In this document: positions 9,818 through 19,734 of the stretch, in pieces
Layout of the letters: each line of letters starts with the position of its first letter
Numbering within the stretch: the first letter of the stretch is position 1
Source of the DNA: Tieghemostelium lacteum
Lineage: Eukaryota; Evosea; Eumycetozoa; Dictyosteliales; Raperosteliaceae
Length of the DNA stretch: 64,000 bases
Direction of reading: 5' to 3'
NCBI GenBank assembly: GCA_001606155.1
Contig: LODT01000029.1
Span: forward strand, 868,001-932,000
Notes under the pieces: generated by a model
What the model was told of the DNA's origin: nothing
The model's input: the letters and a program-made list of their open reading frames with translations, nothing else
Databases searched by the model: none
Position numbers and translations under genes: made by a program

Positions 9818-12800
9818 ATGAACGTTGATTGGTAAGTTAGGAAATATAAGAGAATGTAGGGGTGAATATTTTAGTGATAATTAATACCTAGATACCAATG
9901 TAAATAGGAAAAAAGAACTTAGAAAGGCATCTAGGTCATCATTGATACAGATTTCGAATCAAACTGAATTCATATTACAGAGAATATCATGTAAAATGCA
10001 ACAAGGACTATTAAGGTTCTTCCCACCAGAGGTTATAGCACCAAACTCTGTTGTAGAGTTTGGATCTGAATCGAATTCATTTATATCAGGTACCAAAGGA
10101 TCTCTTATCTATCTGGTACTACCACCAACTATAATGAATATAAATATAGGTTCAATTCAAACTATTAATCAAATGGCTTCTCAAAGACTATGGGAACCAT
10201 TTATATATGTGACTATTGAGTGGTCTACACCATTTTGGCAGTCACCAACATGCTCTATTATCACACAATCTCCAATGTCAGCACAACACACTATATCAAT
10301 GGATGAAGTTGGTAAACAAATTCATACAGAATCTAAGATAATCCTTAGTGGCCAAATTCATTTTCAAGTACATAAATCATCTATATCACCCAATACCTCA
10401 TCTAGTACTTTACCAACAGTACCTGGTGGTGGTAGTAGCTCATCTACAAACACTAATAATAATAATAATAATAATAACAACCACAACAACAATATCACAT
10501 CATCACCTAATCTCTCACCTCAAAATCAACCAATAACCAACTCACCATTACAAAATAATAGAAATTCACCAACTGGATCCTATAATCTAACCAGTGCACT
10601 TTCATTTTTCTCTACACTTGCATTTGGTGATCCCAATAACCCAAATTCACCTACAACTAGTAGTCAAAATCTCTTAAATACCAGTTCTACTAATCTAAAT
10701 ACTATTGGTGGAAATATAAATATTAAAGATGTACATAGATATTCATTAGAAATTCAAACTGGAAATAACAATAGTAATAATAGTAATAATAATATTAATA
10801 ATAATGGTAATGTTTTATCAAGTTCATTACCAGTAATAGTACCAGGATCACCATCATTACCATCATCACCTTTACATGGTAGTAGTAGTAATGTAAATCC
10901 ATTTTCATTTCCATTGCCATGGTCAACAGCTGGTGATGTAACTGATAAAGATAGTTGGAAGAATTCAGTTAGACGTGGTACTCGTGGTCAATTTGTGACC
11001 ATTGTAAATAAAACCAATAAGCATCTAATCAGAAGAGACTATGCTTTGAATAATGGTAATTGGTGTGAACTACCACCAGAAGGAATACCACCAAATTCAT
11101 TTATTGAATTTGGTACTGTTAGTAGTGGTTTTACATCTGGTACTGAAGGTTCAGTCTACTATTACAGTCATGGTTGTAAAGGTGATTTTAGATTCCAATT
11201 CTCTAATCCTCTAATGGGAAAAGCTCTATTTAGCTCACATTGTCCAACTAATTTTCATATTGAAGAGAAATCAAATATTGGTAATATCTCCTATGTATTA
11301 TTTACCATCGTTGATCAAACAAATACCATTAATAATATAATACCAAAACCATTATCAAATAGTAATAATAGTACTACAACTACAACTACAAATAATAATA
11401 ATAATAGTAATAATAGCAATAGTATTAATAATAATAATAGTAATTTAATAACATTAATTCAAAATATGAATGCACCAGATGATAGTATTCGTGTGGTATC
11501 ATTGAATATTGGATTGTTAGCATCTAATAGCTATATAGATATTGAAGAAAGAATTATTCAAATTTCAAAAACTTTTATAAACTATTCAGAGAAATATGAT
11601 ATTATTGCATTTCAAGAGGTATTTTTAGATACATCACTAAAGGATAGATTTATAAAGGAACTTAGAACTTTTTATCCTTATATCATTGATAGAGCATCTA
11701 ATGGCAGTGGAAGTGACAGTGGTTTGTTCTTTGCTAGCAGATTCCCAATTCTTTGGAATGAATTCCGTCAGTTTAATAACGGTATAGGAAGTGATGTAAA
11801 GTATGCTAAAGGTGTTTTGGGTTTGAAATTGGATATATCAACTGTACGTGAAAATACATGTCTATATGTATTCAATGCCAATTTACAATCAAATCCTGAT
11901 CAATCTGTGGCATGGAAGATGGTTAATGGTGATGATAAACAAAAGAAAGCTGAAACGGTTAGAACTCTACAATTACAAACCATTAGAGATTTCATTAGTA
12001 CTGAACTATCAACAACCAAATCATCTACTTTTAATAACAGTTCTGTTATTTTGTGTGGTGATATGAATATCATTGCGGAACAAGAACAGATAATTTCTGA
12101 TGAAGGTTCAATAATCCTCAGTCAGATTATACCAGAGCTTGCTGGCAAACTAAATAGTAAAGAAATTCATTTGACTTTTAGCTATCAGCTACTGGATCAT
12201 TTAACTGACAGAAATATACCTTTGAGATTCTTGGGTATTCTCAGATCACAGGTGCACTCTGCTCGTGTAAAGTCACTGATTCTCACTGAGATGACTACAC
12301 TAATTATCAAAAAGGAGATATTTGATAGCCTCAGTCAGAAACACAGTCAATACAGTTCAATGAACGAAGACGAGCAATACTTTAGAGAGATTGTGGTAGA
12401 TACTATTAATAGAGTATTCCACTACGAACGTAAAGAGTCTTGTCAATTCTGGAGAATTGAACTAAAGAAGAAACTAAAACAGGAATTTGCATCGGCACTC
12501 TCAGAATTGGAACAACAAGATTGGGTAGATTTGCGATCACATGTCATTAATTTCCAATTGTTTAATAGTTTGAGAAATAATCTAGATTTGGCATTGCATA
12601 CCAAGGCTGTATTCCAGATTATGAAAGGTTCAAAAATCAATACCTCAGAGGTTGTACCATATCCATTGATTACCAATGACTCTATTATTGAGATTATATT
12701 ACCACCACTGACTAGTTACTGGGGTAGTGAGAATACTAATAGTTCGGATATAAAGTATTTCTCCACCTTGGATTTCCAAAAGAATGCTAGTAATCAACAG

Positions 12801-13175
12801 GCTTTTGGTGGCCAAAGTAACAGTTTGCAAATATATCTCAAACAGACTAGTGAATATCAATCCATGTTAAAGATATTAGGTTTTCCTGTTGATACATTCA
12901 GAAGTTGTAATCCTAATCTACCAGGTTACACAGTACATCAAGCACTCAATCAGATGGTTCAAAAAGCCTCTTGTAAAGAGAGACTTGATTATATACTGTC
13001 ATTTAACCTCTCCCCCAATTTTGGTGATGAAGATGGTAGAAACAAACTACTAAAAATGGAATGTTTAGAATCCAATGTATTACCTCTAGGTGTAACTCCT
13101 CAAAATCGTCTATCTAATCACTTTGCTCTAGAATGTATATTTAATGTGAATACTGATTCTTCTAGTACTAAATAA
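9818..13175 (+). CDS. Two aegerolysin-like domains fused to a sphingomyelinase-like (EEP) phosphohydrolase
   Basis: Exon 1 is a 14-nt coding piece (9818-9831, MNVD plus two bases). A 103-bp intron (GTAAGT...CTAG) joins it in frame to 9935-13175, for 1084 aa. No ATG lies in frame at the 5' end of the large exon, which supports this start. Domain 1 (about 8-150) and domain 2 (about 350-470) resemble aegerolysin/ET79-type beta sandwiches, with paired motifs PPEVIAPNSVVEFGSES and PPEGIPPNSFIEFGTVS. Poly-Asn linkers follow each. From about 520 an endonuclease/exonuclease/phosphatase fold is seen: VVSLNIGLL, DIIAFQEVF, SGLFFASRFPI, CGDMN and, after a 250-residue insertion, LDYIL. The usual HLQ and SDH motifs read NANLQ and LSNHF. 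Lipid binding plus sphingomyelin or phosphoester cleavage is plausible. Confidence 0.78.
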
Positions 13176-13237
13176 AATCTATACAACAAATAGGCTTTAA
13201 TAATATACCTATTTGTTTCTTTTTTTTATTCCTGATT

Positions 13238-13912
13238 TTAGGTTTCCATTTTATCAGCATCTATGACATCTTGTTGTTGTGGTGGTTGTTGATCTATTTG
13301 TATAGGTTGTTCTTGTGTTGTCGTTGTTGTTGTTACAACTTGACCATTATCTAAATTCATATCCAATTCATTCAGAGTATGTAATAACAATTGAAATTGT
13401 TTTGAACGTAACTCTAGTTTGTTATTAGTCTTTGTCATTTGATCTGTAATTTCATCTAGTTCTTTTTGAGCTTGTAAAATTTCACTTTCTGACTGTTCTA
13501 TAGATGGTTTTTCGTTAATTAATTTATACAATGACAGATATTGCTCTTTATATTGTCTTTGAATCTTTTCATAAGACAATTGCTCTTTAAGTTGTGCAAT
13601 CTCTTTCTTTTCATTTTCAATCTCCATTGTTCTCTGCTGATACAATTGATCGTAATATTGTAGCTCCTCATTACCTATATCTGAAATAGTTTGTGCCTTC
13701 TGTATTACTAATTCAAAAGATGACAATTCTCTTGATAGTTGTAAATAGGCATTTACACATTTATCATACTGCTCCTGTGCTGTCTGTTCACCCGTACTAG
13801 GTTCATTCAAAGTTGCTATAAATTGTAAATACTTTTTAAATGCTCTCTTTATAATAGCATCTTTATAAATTAGACGATTCTTTATAATCTTTTCTTCTTC
13901 ATCAATTTCCAT
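13238..13912 (-). CDS. thoc7: THO complex subunit 7
   Basis: 224 aa, single exon. The N-terminal EEKIIKNRLIYKD matches the THOC7 start block, and the signature KLELRSKQFQLLLHTLNEL (about 162-180) is nearly that of animal THOC7. Between them lies a continuous coiled coil. THOC7 is a small coiled-coil subunit of the nuclear THO/TREX complex, which couples transcription to mRNA export. The C-terminus is a Thr/Gln-rich low-complexity tail. Length is slightly above the animal protein (about 204 aa). It ends 62 bp from the convergent phosphohydrolase gene. Confidence 0.92.
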   Translation of the reverse strand: MEIDEEEKIIKNRLIYKDAIIKRAFKKYLQFIATLNEPSTGEQTAQEQYDKCVNAYLQLSRELSSFELVIQKAQTISDIGNEELQYYDQLYQQRTMEIENEKKEIAQLKEQLSYEKIQRQYKEQYLSLYKLINEKPSIEQSESEILQAQKELDEITDQMTKTNNKLELRSKQFQLLLHTLNELDMNLDNGQVVTTTTTTQEQPIQIDQQPPQQQDVIDADKMET

Positions 13913-14023
13913 TTTACTTTATAAATCCCAAACAAAAATATGTAAAAAAATATAGTAATTTCTTTTTTTAATATTCAATAATGATGAATTAATATTTACA
14001 ATTTTTGTATTACAATTTTTAAT

Positions 14024-14929
14024 TTATTTGAAAATTAATTGATTAATACAAGGTGATTTATAACCATTACGAGAATAAGTTATTGGGAAAAAACTTTCTT
14101 CTAATTTCAATGAATTAAAGATTTTATAACGACCATATATATAACCAATCTCACAATTTTCTTTAAATTCACTTTCACTTGGTATATAATGAATGGCAAT
14201 GGAAACTCTTTCTTTAGATTGACTTGGATTGGTCGCACTTCCATGATAAGTTAGTCCATGATGAATACTACAACCACCTTTTTCAACCTGTACAGGTACA
14301 ATATCAACTTTATCAACACCTTGTATTCTACTGGCTTCCTCTAAATTCAATTTATAATGTTCAGGTGCATGGAACTGATTTGTCATTTCTGAATTTGCTT
14401 TATCCCACAAGTGAGATGATTTTGCGTATTCCAGAGTACCATTTTCCAAGCTGACATCTGTCAAAGCCACCCAAACTGTACAGACCTCCGAAGTGGTAAA
14501 GAATCTCATATAAGGTTCATCTTGATGAAATCCAATAGGTTTTCCAGAAACTGGTTTCCAGAATATATCATCTTGACTGACACGACATCCTTGCCATCCC
14601 ATTAAATCACACACTAGTTTTCCCATCTTTTCAGATAAAACTAATTGTGCAATACTTCTATCACATTTATAGCTATTTACCATTTCTCTTGTTATATCTT
14701 CTCTTGATAACCCTTTTCTATAGTACCATTCATCAGGGTATACTTTAGTTTCAAATTCACCATTAAATAGAGGTTCTATTCTTGATCTCAATCTATCAGC
14801 ATTCTCTTTACTAATTATATTATCAATAATCAAAAACCCATCATTCTTAAACTTTTCAATTTCCTTATCAGATACCTGGTAAAGGGTCTTTGAAATTTCC
14901 AAATCTACTTTTTCATTGTTCTTTATCAT
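14024..14929 (-). CDS. Phytanoyl-CoA dioxygenase (PhyH)-like oxygenase
   Basis: 301 aa, single exon. It shows the PhyH fold of Fe(II)/2-oxoglutarate oxygenases. FKNDGFLIIDNIIS (27-40) opens the fold. GFHQDEPYM holds the HxD iron ligands (His135, Asp137). VWVALTDVSLENGTLEYAKSSH is the typical sheet, and HHGLTYHGSATNPS supplies the distal histidine (about His229), followed by Arg241 for the 2-oxoglutarate carboxylate. All metal ligands are present, so it is probably active. No peroxisomal SKL-type C-terminus is seen (ends LIFK). The substrate cannot be told from sequence; PhyH relatives act on fatty acyl-CoA, small metabolites and natural products. Confidence 0.88.
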   Translation of the reverse strand: MIKNNEKVDLEISKTLYQVSDKEIEKFKNDGFLIIDNIISKENADRLRSRIEPLFNGEFETKVYPDEWYYRKGLSREDITREMVNSYKCDRSIAQLVLSEKMGKLVCDLMGWQGCRVSQDDIFWKPVSGKPIGFHQDEPYMRFFTTSEVCTVWVALTDVSLENGTLEYAKSSHLWDKANSEMTNQFHAPEHYKLNLEEASRIQGVDKVDIVPVQVEKGGCSIHHGLTYHGSATNPSQSKERVSIAIHYIPSESEFKENCEIGYIYGRYKIFNSLKLEESFFPITYSRNGYKSPCINQLIFK

Positions 14930-14991
14930 TATTTCTATTTACCCCCAAACAAAAAACACAATTTAATTATAAAAAAAAAGTTTTTCCTTTT

Positions 14992-15636
14992 TTATTGATA
15001 GCATGAGATAGTCAAAGGTTGTGATTTAGTACATTTTTTGCTTATTCCTTGACTAGAACAAGTCCATTGATCAGTAACTGGATTTAACCCACAATTTTGT
15101 GCCAAAGGTGAACCTTTATCACAAGAATATTCAGTATACTGATCATTTGATGGATAATATGAAGTACCTGGAGTTATATACAAATAAGCTTGAATAGTTT
15201 CACAAGATGAATCATAGAAAGTATATAAAACAGACCCTTTTTCAATATATGGTTGACTATTGACCTCAACATAATAAAACTGTTGAGATGCATCAAAATT
15301 TGAATCTTTACAATCACCAATAGTATAATCAGTTGCATTATATCCTCTTCTGTTACATTGGTCATTATAATTATATATATTATTCTCTAGAGTTGTACTA
15401 TCAACTTGACTGATTTCAAAACCAAATGGTTGATCAGTATACCAACCTTGTACACAGATATCCAATTGACTAGCTATACCAAATCCCTCAATTGAACCTG
15501 TGCATTTATAATCAGAATATGGTAGAAAATTGGCCCATGTAGCACTACCACTATCTTCAATTACAGTAGTACATTTACAGTATGTTGTCAGAGATATTAG
15601 GACAACCAGTACAGATAATAGTTTCTGTTGATACAT
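14992..15636 (-). CDS. Small secreted cysteine-containing protein
   Basis: 214 aa, single exon, with a signal peptide over residues 1-22 (MYQQKLLSVLVVLISLTTYC) and no other membrane segment. The mature chain is rich in Tyr, Ser, Thr and Asp with about a dozen cysteines, including CNRRGYNATDYTIGDC and the tail CSSQGISKKCTKS. Cysteine order and length resemble the protein at 6544-7128, suggesting related extracellular or matrix proteins. No catalytic motif is recognised. The stop codon is 63 bp from the start of the PhyH-like gene on the same strand. Confidence 0.72.
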   Translation of the reverse strand: MYQQKLLSVLVVLISLTTYCKCTTVIEDSGSATWANFLPYSDYKCTGSIEGFGIASQLDICVQGWYTDQPFGFEISQVDSTTLENNIYNYNDQCNRRGYNATDYTIGDCKDSNFDASQQFYYVEVNSQPYIEKGSVLYTFYDSSCETIQAYLYITPGTSYYPSNDQYTEYSCDKGSPLAQNCGLNPVTDQWTCSSQGISKKCTKSQPLTISCYQ

Positions 15637-16073
15637 TTTAGATGACGTAGAATGAAAAAATTTGAATAACTTTATTTAAACTTATATTCTTCTGGAATCT
15701 ATTGAATAGATCATTTAAACTTTTCAAATTAACAATCCCTAAAAATCTTAATAAAACTCGGATATTTAGAAAATATCTCTTTTCCGAATATTATGTCATT
15801 TTATTAATTATAATAATTAATAATATTTAAGTAAATTTAAAAAATTAAGAAATTATTTGAAATGATGATCAGAAAATCAGATTATCTTATTTTTAAAACT
15901 AAAATTCACTGAAATCACCAAGTCCACACTTTTAGGGAATTTTTTTTTTTTTTTTTTTAATCTCCACAAAATCAAATCAAATCCCAAATACCTTGACATT
16001 TATAAAGCATTTAATACATTAAATGAAATCCCTATTCATATAATATATAATATTTTTTTTTTTAAAATTCTAA
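15637..16073. promoter_or_regulatory. Divergent intergenic region
   Basis: 437 bp between a secreted-protein gene (minus) and a membrane-protein gene (plus). Very AT-rich, with a T run at about 15941-15958. The stretch just upstream of 16074 has the TATA-like plus T-run arrangement common in dictyostelid promoters. No RNA gene or coding fragment is seen. Confidence 0.45.
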
Positions 16074-19000
16074 ATGACTACCAATTCAACTAGTAAAGAC
16101 TCTAGCAATAGACCTTCATTACAAAGTTCTCATTCATTACCAGAAATAAACAAAAATGAAAAAAGAAAAAGGTTAGTATATAATTGATTTCAAAATTGAT
16201 CAAAATGTGCACCAATAGTTGGTCTATTACATTGAAATACATTGATTAGATCATCTAGATTTAGAATTTTTTTATTTTGCCGTTTTATACCCCCACCAAC
16301 CACACCACAAGTAAGAGATTTAATTTTTTTTATTTATTATTTTAATTGTTATTAGGGGTGAATAATAAACAATATTTAATAGATTCTACCTATTTTACCT
16401 ACTCCTTTTCACTACTATAGTAATAATAATTTTGTTTATTATTCATTTTAATATACACACGACACCTCTTTCCTAACACCCTAGTTTTGATTTGTTATAT
16501 ACCAGTATTGATTTAATGTCATTATTCAAACATGACAACAATAGTAATCACTCAGAACAACTCTCTAGTAGTAGCAGTAATAGTAGTATAAGTTCAATGA
16601 CAAAAGATGAAAAGAAAAGAAAACAGAAAGAAGATAAAGCTAGAGAAAAGGAATTGGAGAGACTGAAAGAAGAAGAAAAACAAAAACAAAAACAAAGAGA
16701 GAAAGAAGAAAAACAAAAACAAAAACAAAAGATTAAGGATTTAGAGAAACAATTGGAAATTGAGAAACAGAAACAAAAAGAACTTTCAAAAAAGAAAAGA
16801 GATTCAGTTCAGATTCCTATCATTACAACATCACCTCCACCTACTCTTGCAGTCAATTCTTCTACTACTAATACTACTTCTAATATACAACAACCTCCTT
16901 TGAAATCTACATCTAAAGATAGTAATATTCCACATAGTAGTAGTAATGTATCAATAGCATCACAAACACAAACATCAACATCACTAGCATCAACATCATC
17001 ACTCCAAGATTACATGGAAACACCATCATTATCATCTGATATACATGATGATACTAGATCCGATTTCAGTTCAATTACAACTATTACCCATCAAACTAAT
17101 ACTAGTACTACTGCAGCTGATCATTTAAAAGCAAAAGAAAAGAAAAGATCATCAATTAGTGATTTTCCTTTATCGATCTTAAGGAAACTTCAACACTCTC
17201 ACTCTCACACTGATTTAACTGCTACTATATCAACACCATCTTCAACTAATAATATAACAAATAATAATAATAATAATAATACTAGTAGTAATAGAAGTCT
17301 ATTTCCATTAGGACAACATAGATCATCTTTAGATATACACGATAACAACAATAATAATGGAAGTAAGAAAAGATCATCATATTCAGAGAATGATGTTACA
17401 GATTCATTGAGTGATAATTCAAATCCTAGTAATACAGTTACCAACCCAACATTTTTAGAAGTTAATAATACAGCATCACCAACTAGTACTTTTAATAATG
17501 GTTCACCTTCTCCTACTTTAACTGCAGGTGTTAATACACATCATTTAAGCAGTAGTAATAGTAGTCCTGATTCACCAATGTTACTACAACATCAGCATCA
17601 ACAGATACAACCTACACCATTATCATTGAGTAATGAGTTCTCACAAGACACTTTAATGAGATCGGCATCTTTTAAAAGAAATTTAGAGTTCTTTTATGAA
17701 AAGATATTTGCAGCTGAAAGAGATGGTTCTCGATATAATCCACTTGCTGACAAGAGAAAAACTTCTCAGAATAAGTCTATTGTTGATTTGTTTTTAAAGA
17801 ATAAGAAACATGTTGATCACAAGAGATCTTATTCTACAAGTTCTGCACCACAACCATCAGATGCACTGAAACAACTAATTCATCATCATCATAACCATTC
17901 TTTGTCTCATTTGGAATCTAGTGTTCCAATGACAACAACAACAACAACAACACCACATCATGTACTTCACAACAATTCAATACACAACCCACACAATGAC
18001 CAATTATCTGAAAAAAACAAAAGAAAAAATATTTTCAAAAGAACTTTGTATCCTAATAGATTATCTCTAACTCTTGGTAGAAATATAGAAAGAAACTTAG
18101 AGAGAGAAAGACAACAGCAACAGCAACAACAACAACAACAACAACAGCCTACAAGTGGTGGAGGTCTATCTAAACAATTTGATAGAATACTGCAATTTGA
18201 TGGAGGTAGACTAAAGAAGTTACAGTCATCTGTAAAAGGATTTCTTAATGTTGATATACCTTCTTATAAAAAGAAAAAGGATATACACACTCAGAATCAA
18301 CGTCAGAGAGAAATTGATGATTTTATGGAGAACTTTCATGAGGAGTCTGATGGTCATCACAGTGGATCTTCATTAAACTCATCTAGTTCCAGTGCCATTC
18401 CAGTCTCAAAAGGACCTTCACATCCATCACTTTCCAAGTTTTATATATCCAGAGCACAGTTACAGAAAAAGTCTATATATATAAGTGATCTTAAAGTTCT
18501 AGTTGCCAGATTGGAAATGAATGTAATCATCAACTCGAATAAACTAACTGATCTAAAATCCTCAACAGTCAATTTAAATCAACAAATGGAGAAGAACAGT
18601 AAGGATCTCAAAGAATGTGCTGATTTGTCAAAGGTCTATGTCTACAGTAACCAAGAACATCAACTAGAGATTGAATCTAGACTGGATTCCACCAAACCAT
18701 TGATTGATTCCTCTTTGAATTCTATTAATAAGTTTTACGAAAAATCCAAAACTTTGGAAGACAAGGTTCAGGTACTTAGAAGATATGGAAAACAGAAAAA
18801 AGATAGCGGATTTCAGAATTTTCTCTACAAGATCTTGTTGATTGGATACATGGTATTCATCTTCAAGTTTGTAATTGCAAAATGTGAAAAAATATTTCAA
18901 CGTTTGGATAAATCAAGTAACAATAACTTATCAACTATAACATCATCGAACAATAACAAGAGTTTAAATAATAGTAGTATAAATAATAGTAGAAATAATA

Positions 19001-19281
19001 ATAATAATAACAATAGTAGTGTAAATAACAATAGTAAAAATTCTAGGAGAGATAGTATTAGTAATAATAATATTAATAATAATAACAATAGTTTAACAGT
19101 TAATTCAAATAGTAAAGATATATTTAATGAAAATCAACATAAGAATACCAAAATTATTGATCAGAATGAGTTAATGAAAACTGCAAAATCTAATCTAGAT
19201 AAATTGACAAAAACAATAACACTAATGAGGGAAAAAGATGGAAATAACAGTAACTTGGGCGATGACGAATATGATGATTAA
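16074..19281 (+). CDS. Low-complexity coiled-coil protein with one membrane span
   Basis: Exon 1 (16074-16171) and exon 2 (16506-19281) join in frame across a 334-bp intron, giving 957 aa. The N-terminal part is Ser-rich, then a charged Lys/Glu/Gln coiled coil (16600-16800), long Ser/Thr/Asn stretches and a short poly-Gln run. Two better-conserved-looking parts stand out: NLEFFYEKIFAAERDGSR (17675-17740) and a C-terminal helical region from KFYISRAQLQKKSIY (18440) through a coiled coil. That coil ends in one hydrophobic segment, FLYKILLIGYMVFIFKFVI (about 18818-18877), followed by a charged Asn-rich tail. This suggests an endomembrane or mitochondrial outer-membrane anchor. I do not recognise the family. 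Confidence 0.7.
16172..16505 (+). other. Long first intron of the membrane-protein gene
   Basis: 334 bp with donor GTTAGT and acceptor ACCAG, clearly longer than most introns here. Stop codons occur in all frames. It holds T runs and AT-rich DNA; nothing else is recognised. Confidence 0.65.
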
Positions 19282-19734
19282 CAAACACCAATACCTCAAC
19301 ATATGTAAATAATAAATATACCTTCCTAGTTTTTTTTTTTTATTTACCTTAACTGGTTTTCCTTCAAAATTGGTTAGAATTTCCAAAATTGGTTCAAAAA
19401 ACTAGTCTAGATTTATCTATAAATTCATATGTTTTCAATTCTAAAGCACTAAACTTAAATTTTGGTATTTCAAGTAGAAAAAAACATTATTTTCTTATTT
19501 TAATGGTTTTTATATTAAAGTCAATACAAAAAAACTTTTAACCATATCTAGGATTATTCAATAAATATGATTTAAAAATTATCTTGATTTTAACCATTTT
19601 AGAAAATTTTATAATATTGTTTATTTCTGATAAGAAGTGGTGAAGTGTAGGGGTATTTTTTATTAAAAAGTTTTTTTTTTTTTATTTTTGGTTTTGAAGT
19701 TGCCATTACTATTTTTGTTATTATTTATTTAAAA
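19282..19734. other. Intergenic, no gene seen
   Basis: 453 bp of AT-rich DNA between two genes on the plus strand. A T run of about 13 precedes the downstream ATG by some 50 bp. No RNA gene or coding fragment is seen. Confidence 0.5.

Noticed and set aside
18897-19088. Leu-rich frame opposite a poly-Asn region
   Set aside because: Antisense of an Asn codon repeat; no independent evidence.
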